Positions 42,901 to 50,407 of a stretch of 64,000 bases of DNA are shown here, in pieces. The notes under the pieces were generated by a model. That model was not told where the DNA came from. It did no database searches and saw only the letters and a list, made by a program, of their open reading frames with translations. The translations under genes and the position numbers were made by a program. How positions within the stretch are numbered: the first letter of the stretch is position 1; every line of letters begins with the position of its first letter. The stretch is from CAZAMP01 sp964486455 (GTDB taxonomy: Bacteria; Eisenbacteria; RBG-16-71-46; CAZAMP01): positions 124,001 through 188,000 of the forward strand of contig CAZAMP010000002.1 in assembly GCA_964486455.1 (NCBI GenBank), written 5' to 3'.

Positions 42901-44104
42901 GGCGCTACTCCGTTCGCATCCCGAGATCTTGCAGTACCTGAGCATTCAGCCCGCGAATCTCCAGGGGCTTGAAGATCGCCTTCCGGACACCATGGCCGTG
43001 CTCGAGTACCTTCTACTCGACGATGAGCTCGTTATTTTCGTGGCACTCCCGGGAGTGACGCCGACCTTCCGAAAGGTCCCCATCGCCCGGACCGATCTCA
43101 CCGCCCGCATCACGCGCTTCCGAGAGCTCCTGACCGCGGCGGTGGTGGCGAAGCGGTATCGCCGGCTGGAATGGACGACGCCTGCTAGTGTTGAGGCGGC
43201 CGGAGAGAGCATCGCGGAGCTCGTGAGCCTTGGCTCAGATCTTCGCTCGATTCTCATCGACCCCATCGAGGACCTCATCAGCGGGACGGAGATGCTGGGT
43301 ATCAGCCCAAGCCGAACGCTTCACTACCTTCCGTTCGAAGCGCTCGTCAGGTCGGATAATGGCGCCGCACGGTTTCTACTCGAGGACTACGGTGTCTTCT
43401 ACTTCACCCTGGCCAACCTACTGGATGTGTTCGGATCGTTCGAGTCGGTCGAGCGCAGCGAGCTGAGCATGCTGGCCCTCGCGCCCACGAATGCGGATCT
43501 GCCGTACGCGACCGATGAGGCTCAGCAGGTCGGGGGGCTCTTCGGCTCGCGGGCGATGCTCTTGGTGGGCGACGAGGCCACGGAGGATGCGGCCTTAACG
43601 CACAGCGGCGGACGCGACATCCTGCACTTCGCTACACATGGCTGGCTTCGCGAAGACGATCCCGATAGCTCGAGTCTCTCCATGGCGCGGCCGGACAGCG
43701 TGGGGGAGGGTGCCGGGGGCGCGGACCCGTTCGATCCCACCGACGGTCGCCTGACACTTCCGGAGATCCGCGGGCTCGACCTGGAAGACGGCCAACTCGT
43801 GACCCTGTCGGCGTGTGAGACGGCCCTCGGCCCTCAGGCGAACGGGGGGGAGATCATGGGCCTGGCGCAGGCCTTCATCCGCTTCGGCGGGGGCGTCCCG
43901 TCGGTCATTGCCTCCCTCTGGCGGGTAAATGACGAGGGCGCGGCCGAGCTCATGATCCGCTTCTACGAGAGGCTCCTCGACGCGTCGAATCCGGTGGGTC
44001 GACTGACCGCTCTCCGCGACGCCAAGCTGTCGCTTCTCTCCGATCCGTACTTCGCTCATCCGTACTTCTGGGCCCCGTTCATTCTCATCGGAGATTGCCG
44101 CTGA
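39917..44104 (+). CDS. Exported TPR-CHAT protein (caspase-like peptidase domain)
   Basis: A 1395-residue protein beginning at TTG 39917 (GAAGGGGG 8 bases upstream) with a signal peptide (LLVASAGLMAAVAIPLFPIEAFG). Residues ~100-900 are tetratricopeptide-like helical pairs (for example EEAIARYREALEWLEDTDHLLLR and AAEQAYEAALAIAEELDDP style, shortened here). A charged coiled region lies at ~955-1000 (EEAATREGAKPKAEQDPRQ). The C-terminal ~350 residues are a CHAT domain with His1241 in ILHFATHGW and Cys1300 in LSACETALG, the caspase-type dyad, plus FGGGVPSVIASLWRVND and HPYFWAPFILIG. CHAT domains cleave proteins (separase-like clan CD), often in defence or signalling; here the signal peptide places it outside the cytoplasm. 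Its substrate is unknown. It sits 4 bp after the CBM48 gene. Confidence 0.85.
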   Translation: MLGRAIRLLVASAGLMAAVAIPLFPIEAFGSSVDPVHALRFRVEEHLAVGDSAGAHDEILHDPPLTRRLILDLLFERFRAGQPSADSILEGADTLLTALIDVAGVPEMTRLKGEIDQSLSGVGDFPDSAKSSDRLFRLYQRVIRAEAGLDVPEAVAACRLALALADSLDLPLSVAALAADCGYLLRHADDGDEPLAFMDRAIEAMATLRVPRFHSTMLLHRAPVLHRMGRPDDARSDIALARRTAEGVDDPSFEAVVTRNAGFFYWGRDAMDDTRACATRLRELADLTDDSVIRRAFLDIESAVAIDMDDMPAAIAANRELVETAPTDLGSAIDLFGLGNVLYMAGEFESAVDTLRLSIAILDTLEDIEAYESRARVLDLLGTVYDGMGMHLPAIEFTRQSLDAYRRLGWGSEVRTQEGYVGRLINRHAIALSDSGRAEEAIARYREALEWLEDTDHLLLRAAVWGNLAREYASIPDLAAAEQAYEAALAIAEELDDPDEIDEILSGLSDVRHGQGSYAGAAEVYRRRAVASAEEGNFEGATLLWLHAARSLKNHLDLPRAGEAYERALVTARKIPDDLVRMHTLGVARNWRAMYYSDLDEPLLELEDYDWAIGVLDSLDTRLAELEVTYPDSVPAIPRRENLEMLMNVRFNRTLLMLGFGEEEALAEFEEIRDIYRYQLGQPRIAALSEIGIGQILQSDSPWATDAIHRHFQAAAAILDSIPPEYRDAEWHKSRGDVHAEIADQLDTDVVVLIDQAGGVITDEVIDRARQAQDAFRLAIENYTIADYSMGLVDAYAMSCRLINRFEPDVIAASVDSVMFSEIAETIRSARRIQHDHGLIRLLGHRARFAEVHGDEATAVADTREALDAIDRLVQRYASDPEGRQNVRGRFEYFYEGAVETFLRSELVTDAMEVIDRSKSQLLVEQIQSTGVMFDSPEKQAAFETLQKLLRQKFESEEAATREGAKPKAEQDPRQLARLRAERARAREEYSAYVQALLRSHPEILQYLSIQPANLQGLEDRLPDTMAVLEYLLLDDELVIFVALPGVTPTFRKVPIARTDLTARITRFRELLTAAVVAKRYRRLEWTTPASVEAAGESIAELVSLGSDLRSILIDPIEDLISGTEMLGISPSRTLHYLPFEALVRSDNGAARFLLEDYGVFYFTLANLLDVFGSFESVERSELSMLALAPTNADLPYATDEAQQVGGLFGSRAMLLVGDEATEDAALTHSGGRDILHFATHGWLREDDPDSSSLSMARPDSVGEGAGGADPFDPTDGRLTLPEIRGLDLEDGQLVTLSACETALGPQANGGEIMGLAQAFIRFGGGVPSVIASLWRVNDEGAAELMIRFYERLLDASNPVGRLTALRDAKLSLLSDPYFAHPYFWAPFILIGDCR

Positions 44105-44168
44105 GGAGGGCTTTGGGGGCCAAGATCGGCCTTGATGCTGCCAGACCCCTGTTCCATAGTGCCTCCCG

Positions 44169-44864
44169 ATGAGTACCATTCGCGACAACATCGCCCGCGT
44201 CCGGGATCGGATCACCGCCGCAGTGCTCAGGGCAGGACGGGATCCCTCGGAGATACACCTGGTGGCCGTCTCCAAAGGATTCCCGCTCGAGTCGATCGAT
44301 GAAGCGCTCGCGGCCGGAGTCACTATCCTGGGCGAGAACAAGGTCCAGGAGGCGCGCAACAAGTATCCGCATCTCGCCGGCCGTGCCGAACTTCACATGG
44401 TGGGGCACCTTCAAACGAACAAGGCCGGCCGGGCGATCGAGATGTTCGACATGATCCAATCGGTGGATTCGGATCGGATTGCGCGCGCGCTGGATGGTCG
44501 CGCGGCCGCCGCGGGCAAATCTCAGCGCGTACTGATCGAGGTGAACACATCGGGAGAGGAGTCGAAGTTCGGCGTCGGGCCGGAAAACCTTGATTCCCTC
44601 ATTGAAACGCTGGCGCAATGCCCGCATCTTCGTGTAGAAGGACTCATGACGATCGGCCCGCTCGGGGGTGGGGAGGCGGGCGCACGCGCCTCGTTCGCGT
44701 TGCTGCGCTCATTCCTGCCGCGTCTTAGCGCAGGCGGGCTGGCGGAGCCGGACATCCCTCAGCTCAGCATGGGGATGACCGGCGATTTCGAAGCCGCCAT
44801 TGAAGAGGGCGCGACCCTGGTTCGTGTCGGAACCGCCATATTCGGATCACGCCGGACGGGTTGA
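44169..44864 (+). CDS. yggS: YggS-family pyridoxal phosphate homeostasis protein
   Basis: A 231-residue single-domain PLP-binding protein that buffers pyridoxal phosphate and affects amino-acid homeostasis. It shows IHLVAVSKGFPLESIDEAL (PLP lysine), LGENKVQEARNKYPHL, LHMVGHLQTNKAGRAIE, VNTSGEESKFGV and LSMGMTGDFEAAIEEGATLVRVGTAIFG. It opens a long operon and is followed after 32 bp by a DivIVA-like gene; the yggS-divIVA-yggU order recurs in many bacteria. Confidence 0.95.
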   Translation: MSTIRDNIARVRDRITAAVLRAGRDPSEIHLVAVSKGFPLESIDEALAAGVTILGENKVQEARNKYPHLAGRAELHMVGHLQTNKAGRAIEMFDMIQSVDSDRIARALDGRAAAAGKSQRVLIEVNTSGEESKFGVGPENLDSLIETLAQCPHLRVEGLMTIGPLGGGEAGARASFALLRSFLPRLSAGGLAEPDIPQLSMGMTGDFEAAIEEGATLVRVGTAIFGSRRTG

Positions 44865-44896
44865 CCCCGGGCCGGCGTACCGAGAGGAGATGAGAC

Positions 44897-45547
44897 GTGA
44901 GACTCACCCCCCTGGAAATCCGGAAGCAGACGTTTCCGCGCCGGCGGTTCGGCGGAGTCGATGCCGAAGAGGTGCAGGACTTCCTCAATCTCGCTGCGTC
45001 GGAGCTCGAAGAGCTCGTGAGGTCGAACGCGCTCCTCAAGGAGCGGCTCGAGGGCGCGAACCAGCAGATCACCGAGTTTAAGACCATGGAAGAAACGCTT
45101 CGCCGGACGCTCATTCGCGCGGAAGAGATGAGCGCGGAGAGCCAGGACAACGCTCGGCGTGAGTGCGAGCTCATCATCAAGCAGGGGGAGCTTCGCGCCG
45201 AACGCATCCTGGAGGACGCGCGGGCACGCCTGCGCGTGTTGAAAGAGGAAATCGACGAGCTGCAGAAGAAGAAAGAGGTCTACCTTCAGCGATTCCGATC
45301 ACTCATCGACATGCAGATGGAGCTCCTCGAACATCATCGTGACGATTTCGACGAGATCTCGCTCGTGGCGGATGCGGCCCAGAAAGCGGAAGAGCGACAC
45401 GCCCGCCCGGTGACCGTGCCGGATGACGATGGGTTTCTCCGAAGCCGACAGGCCGATGGCGAATCCAACGGTGGGCACGACAGAAGCGGGCCGCTGGCCC
45501 CATCAGACGAGAGCTTCCTCGAATTCGGCGCTGACGACGACGTTTGA
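44897..45547 (+). CDS. DivIVA-domain protein
   Basis: A 216-residue protein starting at GTG 44897 (GAGAGGAGA upstream). Residues 1-60 match the DivIVA N-terminal membrane-binding domain (LTPLEIRKQTFPRRRFGGVDAEEV shortened: LTPLEIRKQTFPRR, VDAEEVQDFLNL). Residues 25-160 are one long coiled coil, and the last ~60 residues are acidic and probably disordered. DivIVA proteins sense negative membrane curvature at poles or septa and recruit wall machinery, which fits lspA and mltG in the same operon. It overlaps the next gene by a few bases or abuts it. Confidence 0.9.
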   Translation: MRLTPLEIRKQTFPRRRFGGVDAEEVQDFLNLAASELEELVRSNALLKERLEGANQQITEFKTMEETLRRTLIRAEEMSAESQDNARRECELIIKQGELRAERILEDARARLRVLKEEIDELQKKKEVYLQRFRSLIDMQMELLEHHRDDFDEISLVADAAQKAEERHARPVTVPDDDGFLRSRQADGESNGGHDRSGPLAPSDESFLEFGADDDV

Positions 45548-45549
45548 CG

Positions 45550-45837
45550 ATGCCTTCACGGCGGCGCGGAACGACAATCGAGATCCGTGTCCAGCCTCGG
45601 GCGCCTCGCGACGAAGTCGTGCGCTGGTTGGATGACGAGACACTCAAGGTCCGGATAACGGCGCCACCCGTGGAGGGCAAAGCAAACGCGCGGCTGACGC
45701 GGTTTCTCGCGCGGTCGTTGGGCGTGCCCGATGATGATGTGCGGATCGTTCGGGGCGGCAAAACAACCCGCAAGATGGTTTTCATCGCGAACCTGTCTCC
45801 GTCGGAGGTGCGGGCGCGGATCAGCGTGAAAGAGTAG
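45550..45837 (+). CDS. yggU: DUF167/YggU-family protein
   Basis: A 95-residue protein of the DUF167 family: IEIRVQPRAPRDEVV, LKVRITAPPVEGKANARLTRFLA and VRIVRGGKTTRKMVFI. Its function is not settled. ATG 45550 is taken; TTG 45544 overlaps the preceding stop and is possible. It lies 8 bp before punA. Confidence 0.9.
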   Translation: MPSRRRGTTIEIRVQPRAPRDEVVRWLDDETLKVRITAPPVEGKANARLTRFLARSLGVPDDDVRIVRGGKTTRKMVFIANLSPSEVRARISVKE

Positions 45838-45845
45838 GAGTCGAG

Positions 45846-46670
45846 ATGCCAGAGCTTCGCCAGCGAATAGATGAAGCCGTAACGGCCATTCGAAAGGTCG
45901 TGGATGTAGACCCGGACGTCGGGATCATTCTCGGAACGGGTCTGGGGGACCTTTCGGACGTGATCGAGGCTCCGCACGCTATCCCGTACACTGAGATCCC
46001 GCACTTTCCGCACACGAGCGTCGAGTTCCACGCGGGCGAGCTGGTATTCGGCAAGCTCTCCGGGCGCAACGTGGTCGTCATGAACGGCCGCGTGCACTTC
46101 TACGAGGGCTACTCGATGCGCGAGGTGACCTTTCCCGTTCGCGTCATGCGGGCTCTCGGTGCCGAGACGCTGATCATCAACAGCGCGGTCGGCTCGATGA
46201 ACCCTCTCTTCGATCTCGGTCGGATCGTCATCGTGGACGATCACATCAACCTGATGGGCGACAATCCACTCATCGGACCGAATGACGATGAGCTGGGGCC
46301 CCGATTTCCGGATATGTCCGATGCGTACTCGGCGGAGCTGGTCAAGCTGGCCGAGGAAATCGCGCTCGAGGAGGGGATCGCGGCCCATCGCGGCGTTCTC
46401 GTCTCCGTCGCGGGCCCGAATCTCGAGACGGCAGCGGAGTATCGTTTTCTGAGGGGGATTGGAGCCGATATCGTCGGTATGTCGCTCGTCCCGGAGTGTA
46501 TCGTGGCCAATCACGCCGGCATGCGCGTCCTCGGTTTCGCAGTCATCACCGATCGTTGTTTGCCGGATGCCCTGGAGCCGGTCGAGATCAAGAGGATCCT
46601 CGCCGTAGCGGCCGACGCGGCCCCGAGACTCACGCGACTCGTCACGACCGTGGTTGCGAGAATGTCATGA
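45846..46670 (+). CDS. punA: Purine nucleoside phosphorylase (trimeric PNP/MTAP family), Asp at the base-specificity position
   Basis: A 274-residue nucleoside phosphorylase: VGIILGTGLGDLSDVI, GRVHFYEGYSMREVTFPVRVM, VSVAGPNLETAAEYRFLR (Glu194, base-binding) and GADIVGMSLVPECIVANHAG. Classical PNPs carry Asn (human Asn243) in the SLITN loop, which selects 6-oxopurines. This protein has Asp236 (FAVITDRC), the residue found in methylthioadenosine phosphorylases, which use 6-aminopurines. It may therefore act on adenosine or methylthioadenosine. AGGAG precedes the ATG. Its TGA overlaps the lspA ATG. Confidence 0.9.
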   Translation: MPELRQRIDEAVTAIRKVVDVDPDVGIILGTGLGDLSDVIEAPHAIPYTEIPHFPHTSVEFHAGELVFGKLSGRNVVVMNGRVHFYEGYSMREVTFPVRVMRALGAETLIINSAVGSMNPLFDLGRIVIVDDHINLMGDNPLIGPNDDELGPRFPDMSDAYSAELVKLAEEIALEEGIAAHRGVLVSVAGPNLETAAEYRFLRGIGADIVGMSLVPECIVANHAGMRVLGFAVITDRCLPDALEPVEIKRILAVAADAAPRLTRLVTTVVARMS

Positions 46671-47263
46671 CGATCGAGCCGAGCACCGACGCGCGTGCCC
46701 ATCGCCGCCCGCTGGGTTTGTTCGCCCTCTGCGCGGCGATCATCCTGGTCGGTGACGTCGTGACGAAGGCGATCGTCCTCGCGGAGCTGCCGCTGGGCGG
46801 TCGCGGCCTGCTCATCCTCGGCGAATTCCTGCGCTTTCGTCACATCCAGAACTCGGGCGGCCTCTTCGGGTTCTTTCCGGGAAACGCATCCTACTTCGCC
46901 ATCGTATCGGTGATTGCGGCCGTGGCGATTCTCTGGGTGCTCATTCGGTCCGACCGACGCTCCACGATGCAGCAGATCTCGCTGGGGATGGTGTTCGGTG
47001 GCGCGCTCGGCAACCTCTACGATCGTGTCCGCCTGGGTGCGGTCGTCGATTTCATCGACGTGGGTATCGGCCCGGATCGCTTCCCGACGTTCAACGTCGC
47101 CGATATGGGCGTGAGTGTCGGGGTATCGCTCCTTATACTGTGGCTGTTCATCACGGATAGGCGAGGCGATCACGAGTCGGCGGGGGAGTCCGATGCCGGA
47201 ACGGCTACCGAATCAGAGCCCGAGCGAATCTCCGAAGCGGGAGCGTCGGATCGTACCGACTGA
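46667..47263 (+). CDS. lspA: Lipoprotein signal peptidase (signal peptidase II)
   Basis: A 198-residue inner-membrane aspartyl peptidase that removes signal peptides from diacylglyceryl-prolipoproteins. Four hydrophobic helices are visible. The family motifs are FRHIQNSGGLFGFF, GGALGNLYDRVRLGAVVDFIDV and FNVADMGVSVG, with the two catalytic aspartates in VVDF and FNVAD. The last ~35 residues form an acidic Ser/Glu-rich tail longer than usual, which results from a 71-base overlap with rluD. ATG 46667 overlaps the punA stop (ATGA). The window contains several lipobox proteins as clients. Confidence 0.94.
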   Translation: MTIEPSTDARAHRRPLGLFALCAAIILVGDVVTKAIVLAELPLGGRGLLILGEFLRFRHIQNSGGLFGFFPGNASYFAIVSVIAAVAILWVLIRSDRRSTMQQISLGMVFGGALGNLYDRVRLGAVVDFIDVGIGPDRFPTFNVADMGVSVGVSLLILWLFITDRRGDHESAGESDAGTATESEPERISEAGASDRTD

Positions 47264-48188
47264 GGCCGAAGGGTGCCGTCTGGACCGGTATCTGTCGGAC
47301 GGAATGAGCCTCTCCCGTTCTCAACTTCAGCGTCTCATTCGTGACGGCCACGTTCTCGTCGACGGTGTCCGCCGCAAGGCGGGCTTCGCTCTCCAGACCG
47401 GCGCCGTGATCGACATCGTCATACCGCCACCGGCGCCGACGCACATCACCCCCGAAGATCTGCCGCTTGATATCCTCTTTGAAGATTCGGATGTCGTCGT
47501 CCTCAACAAGCCCGCCGGCCTCGTCGTTCATCCGGGCGCCGGGAATCCGGAGCACACGCTCGTCAATGCGCTCGTGCACCACTGCCCGGATATGGAGGGC
47601 GTCGGAGGTGTGCGCCGGCCGGGGCTGGTGCAACGACTCGACAAGCAGACGTCGGGCGTGATGGTCGTCGCAAAGACGGAATCCGCATACGCGACGTTGG
47701 TCGATGCGATGCAAACCCGCGAGATCCGCCGCCGATACTTGGCGCTGGTCTGGGGCGAGCTTCCCGAGTCGGGACGAATCGATGAACCGATCGGCCGCGA
47801 CCCCGTCCGCCGACAGCGGATGGCGGTTCGTGAAGCGGGTGGGCGACCCGCGGTCACGGACTTTCGAACGCTCGCTCGGTTTGACTTCCTGTCATACGTT
47901 GAACTAACATTGCTGACCGGTCGAACGCATCAGATTCGTGTGCACCTGTCGCATCAGGACCATCCCGTGTTCGGCGATCCCACGTACGGAGGCCGTTCCC
48001 GGCAGCTGCGGCGCCTTCCGGCGGCGGAGAGACGGGACGCGAAGGAGCTTCTCGACCGGATGGGGCGCCAGGCGCTTCACGCTTGGCGGTTGGAGTTCAA
48101 GCATCCCTCCGATGGGCGGATGATGCGGCTCGAGGCGCCCGTACCCCCTGATTTCGCCGGTATCGTCAAAAGCCTGGAAGGCCGGTGA
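47193..48188 (+). CDS. rluD: Ribosomal large subunit pseudouridine synthase (RluD family)
   Basis: A 331-residue protein: an N-terminal S4 RNA-binding domain (RLDRYLSDGMSLSRSQLQRLI, VLVDGVRRKAGFAL) and a catalytic domain with VLNKPAGLVVHPGAG, GLVQRLDKQTSGVMVVAKT (catalytic Asp) and LLTGRTHQIRVHLSH. It isomerises uridines in 23S rRNA, probably those near helix 69. The usual His of HRLD is Gln here (QRLD). ATG 47193 with GGGGGAG upstream overlaps the lspA end by 71 bases. The lspA-rluD order is common. Confidence 0.94.
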   Translation: MPERLPNQSPSESPKRERRIVPTEAEGCRLDRYLSDGMSLSRSQLQRLIRDGHVLVDGVRRKAGFALQTGAVIDIVIPPPAPTHITPEDLPLDILFEDSDVVVLNKPAGLVVHPGAGNPEHTLVNALVHHCPDMEGVGGVRRPGLVQRLDKQTSGVMVVAKTESAYATLVDAMQTREIRRRYLALVWGELPESGRIDEPIGRDPVRRQRMAVREAGGRPAVTDFRTLARFDFLSYVELTLLTGRTHQIRVHLSHQDHPVFGDPTYGGRSRQLRRLPAAERRDAKELLDRMGRQALHAWRLEFKHPSDGRMMRLEAPVPPDFAGIVKSLEGR

Positions 48189-48217
48189 CGGCCCAATAAG
48201 TCGCCAGGGAGGCGCAC

Positions 48218-48559
48218 ATGAAGGTTGAGCGGGAGGAAAAAGAAGGCATCGTCGTACTGCGGCTAGAGGGCAAGCTGATGGGTGGCCCCGATGCGGACGT
48301 CATCCATGCCGCCGTGAAGGACGCGATCAGTGAAGGGAAGCGGCACGTGCTCGTCGATCTGGGCGAGGTGTCGTGGGTCAACTCAACCGGTCTTGGGATT
48401 CTCATCACGAACTACTCCACACTCAAGAAGAGTGAGGGGAGCCTCAAGCTGGTAAACGTCAACAAGCGGATCGAGAGCATCTTGATGGTCACCAAGCTCA
48501 ATACCGTGTTTGAGACGTTTCCGAGCGAGTCCGACGCGCTGGCCAGCTTCACGGATTGA
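48218..48559 (+). CDS. Anti-sigma factor antagonist (STAS domain, SpoIIAA/RsbV-like)
   Basis: A 113-residue STAS protein: VVLRLEGKLMGGPDADVI, VLVDLGEVSWVNSTGLGILITNYSTLKKSEG (Ser in the NSTGLG phosphorylation motif) and a C-terminal helix. Unphosphorylated forms bind the anti-sigma kinase and release a sigma factor. GGGAGG precedes the ATG. The partner kinase gene begins 9 bp downstream. Confidence 0.9.
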   Translation: MKVEREEKEGIVVLRLEGKLMGGPDADVIHAAVKDAISEGKRHVLVDLGEVSWVNSTGLGILITNYSTLKKSEGSLKLVNVNKRIESILMVTKLNTVFETFPSESDALASFTD

Positions 48560-48568
48560 GGTGACTCA

Positions 48569-49009
48569 ATGACATCAAACTCTCGCCCGCAGGAGATTCG
48601 CCTCACGATACCGAGTCGGCTCGACTACCTCGGTATCATCAACCAGGCGATAGGCGAGCTTGGAGAGTGCTTCAGTCTCGAAGAAGAAATCGTGGATGCG
48701 CTGGCCATCGCGGTCATCGAGGCGGGAACCAACGCGATCCAGCACGGCTCGACCGGTGAAGGCGATGCGCAGATCGATTTCCGATTCGAGGTCGCGGGTG
48801 ACGCGATCCACGTCAAAGTGCAGGATGACGGTCCCGGTTTCAATCTGGTCAAGATCGTCGAGGCCAGCGAGCCTGACAATCTGCTTCGCTCCCGCGGGCG
48901 CGGCATCTTTCTCATGCGGACGTTCATGGACAAGGTGGACTTCGTCTTTCCCCCCGGCGGGGGAACCACGGTTCAACTTCTCAAGCGCCGCCGGTCCGAC
49001 GACTCCTGA
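48569..49009 (+). CDS. Anti-sigma factor Ser/Thr kinase (RsbW/SpoIIAB-like)
   Basis: A 146-residue GHKL ATPase: N box IAVIEAGTNAIQHGS, G1 box VQDDGPGF and G2 box SRGRGIFLMRTFMDKVDF. It should phosphorylate the STAS Ser encoded just upstream and sequester a partner protein. No sigma-B/F-type factor lies in this operon; the only sigma factor in the window (18011) is an ECF type not normally handled by RsbW. The partner may be a distant sigma factor or a non-sigma target. Confidence 0.92.
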   Translation: MTSNSRPQEIRLTIPSRLDYLGIINQAIGELGECFSLEEEIVDALAIAVIEAGTNAIQHGSTGEGDAQIDFRFEVAGDAIHVKVQDDGPGFNLVKIVEASEPDNLLRSRGRGIFLMRTFMDKVDFVFPPGGGTTVQLLKRRRSDDS

Positions 49010-49019
49010 GGGCGCTCGC

Positions 49020-49424
49020 TTGCGAATCCTCGCCATCGATCCCGGTGCGCGCCGAATCGGCCTGGCCACGGCCGATCGCGACAGCGGGATCGCCACCCCA
49101 TGGAAGACCCTTCAGGTCAGAGGACGTGACGACGCGCTGAAACGGCTCACGGACCTCATACTGGCCGGGGATTTCGATTTATTGCTGGTTGGACTGCCCC
49201 TCGGTGCCGATGGAGAAGAGCGGAGCGCGGCGGCCCGCGCGAGGCGATTCGCCAACGAGCTGACGCGCCGAACCGGGGTCCGGGTGGTGCTTCGTGACGA
49301 GTACGCATCCACGCACGAGGCTCAGGAGCGACTGGCAGACGTGGGAAGTCGCCGGTCGGTCGACGAAGCGGCCGCCGCGGTCATACTTCAGGAATACCTC
49401 GACGCGGAGCACTCCGACTCGTGA
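49020..49424 (+). CDS. ruvX: Holliday-junction-resolvase-like RNase (YqgF/RuvX)
   Basis: A 134-residue RNase H-fold protein starting at TTG 49020 (GAGGG 7 bases upstream): ILAIDPGARRIGLATAD, LLLVGLPLGADGEERSAA, VRVVLRDEYASTHEAQERL and a final VDEAAAAVILQEYLD. Three acidic catalytic residues are present. Known roles include 16S rRNA 5' maturation and Holliday-junction processing. It overlaps mltG by 4 bases, the common bacterial pairing. Confidence 0.92.
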   Translation: MRILAIDPGARRIGLATADRDSGIATPWKTLQVRGRDDALKRLTDLILAGDFDLLLVGLPLGADGEERSAAARARRFANELTRRTGVRVVLRDEYASTHEAQERLADVGSRRSVDEAAAAVILQEYLDAEHSDS

Positions 49425-50407
49425 AACGCCTGCTGATTGCCACACTGCTCCTGATCGTTCTGACGGCCGCCGTCGGCGGCCTGGTCGCCCGCCGCGCGCT
49501 TTCGCCCGCCGCTCCGGAAGGGACGCCGGTCTGGTTTCACGTCACGTCCGGCGAAACGCTTCGTGACGTCGCGCGCGAGCTCAAGTCGCGTGGTGTCATT
49601 CGAAGCGCGGACGCGTTCGTCTGGTTCGGCAGGCTCGCGGGGGTTTCCCATCGTATTCAGGCGGGCCGCTATCTCTTGAGTCCGGCGGACTCCGCGCCGG
49701 CGCTTCTCGGTCGGTTCGTGCGCGGTGAGACCGCGCCCTATCGGGTGACGGTTCGCGAAGGAATCTGGCTGACGGAACTCGCGGCGCTACTCGCCGATTC
49801 CCTTCCCGTCGATTCCGCGGCGGTGATCGCGGCGGCTGGTGACGGGCGGCTTCTCGACCGATACGGCATCGAAGCGGAAAACGGGGAAGGATACCTGTTC
49901 CCGGCAACCTATGAGTTCAGCGGACGCGAGGACGCCCATGAAGCGCTCGCGAAGCTCATGGAGTCTGCGCGGGACATACGTGATGACGGCAGGCGCGGTG
50001 CCGCGGACTCGCTGGGTCTTGGGTGGCACGATGTGCTCACCCTTGCGAGCATCATCGAGGCGGAGACCGCGCGCGACGACGAGCGGAACAAGGTCAGTGC
50101 GGTGTATCATCGACGTCTTCGGCGCGGCATGAAGCTTCAGGCTGATCCGACCATTGTCTATGCCTTTGGTGCGAGAGGCCGGTCGCTGACGTACGCGGAT
50201 CTCGAGCTGGATTCGCCGTACAATACCTACAGGCACAGGGGACTACCGCCGGGACCGATCGGGAATCCGGGGCTCGCGGCCATTGATGCCGCGCTTCATC
50301 CCGATTCGGCCTGCACGGCGCTCTACTTCTTTGCGACCGATGGCGGAACTCACGTTTTCTCCGAGACGTTTCAGGAGCACACGGCCGGGCTGAGGAAGAG
50401 GCGGTGA
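49421..50407 (+). CDS. mltG: Endolytic murein transglycosylase MltG
   Basis: A 328-residue protein starting at GTG 49421 (overlap with the ruvX stop). It has an N-terminal membrane anchor (LLIATLLLIVLTAAVGGLVA), a LysM-like segment and the YceG catalytic domain: LTLASIIEAETARDDERNKVSAVYHRRL with the catalytic Glu, KLQADPTIVYAFG, SPYNTYRHRGLPPGPIGNPG and LYFFATDGGTHVFSETFQEH. It cleaves nascent peptidoglycan strands and so sets glycan length. It overlaps larE by 4 bases. Confidence 0.95.
   Translation: MKRLLIATLLLIVLTAAVGGLVARRALSPAAPEGTPVWFHVTSGETLRDVARELKSRGVIRSADAFVWFGRLAGVSHRIQAGRYLLSPADSAPALLGRFVRGETAPYRVTVREGIWLTELAALLADSLPVDSAAVIAAAGDGRLLDRYGIEAENGEGYLFPATYEFSGREDAHEALAKLMESARDIRDDGRRGAADSLGLGWHDVLTLASIIEAETARDDERNKVSAVYHRRLRRGMKLQADPTIVYAFGARGRSLTYADLELDSPYNTYRHRGLPPGPIGNPGLAAIDAALHPDSACTALYFFATDGGTHVFSETFQEHTAGLRKRR

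Noticed and set aside
39917..44104. CRISPR-associated TPR-CHAT (Csx29-like)
   Set aside because: No CRISPR array or Cas7-11-like gene is present, and the protein carries a signal peptide.
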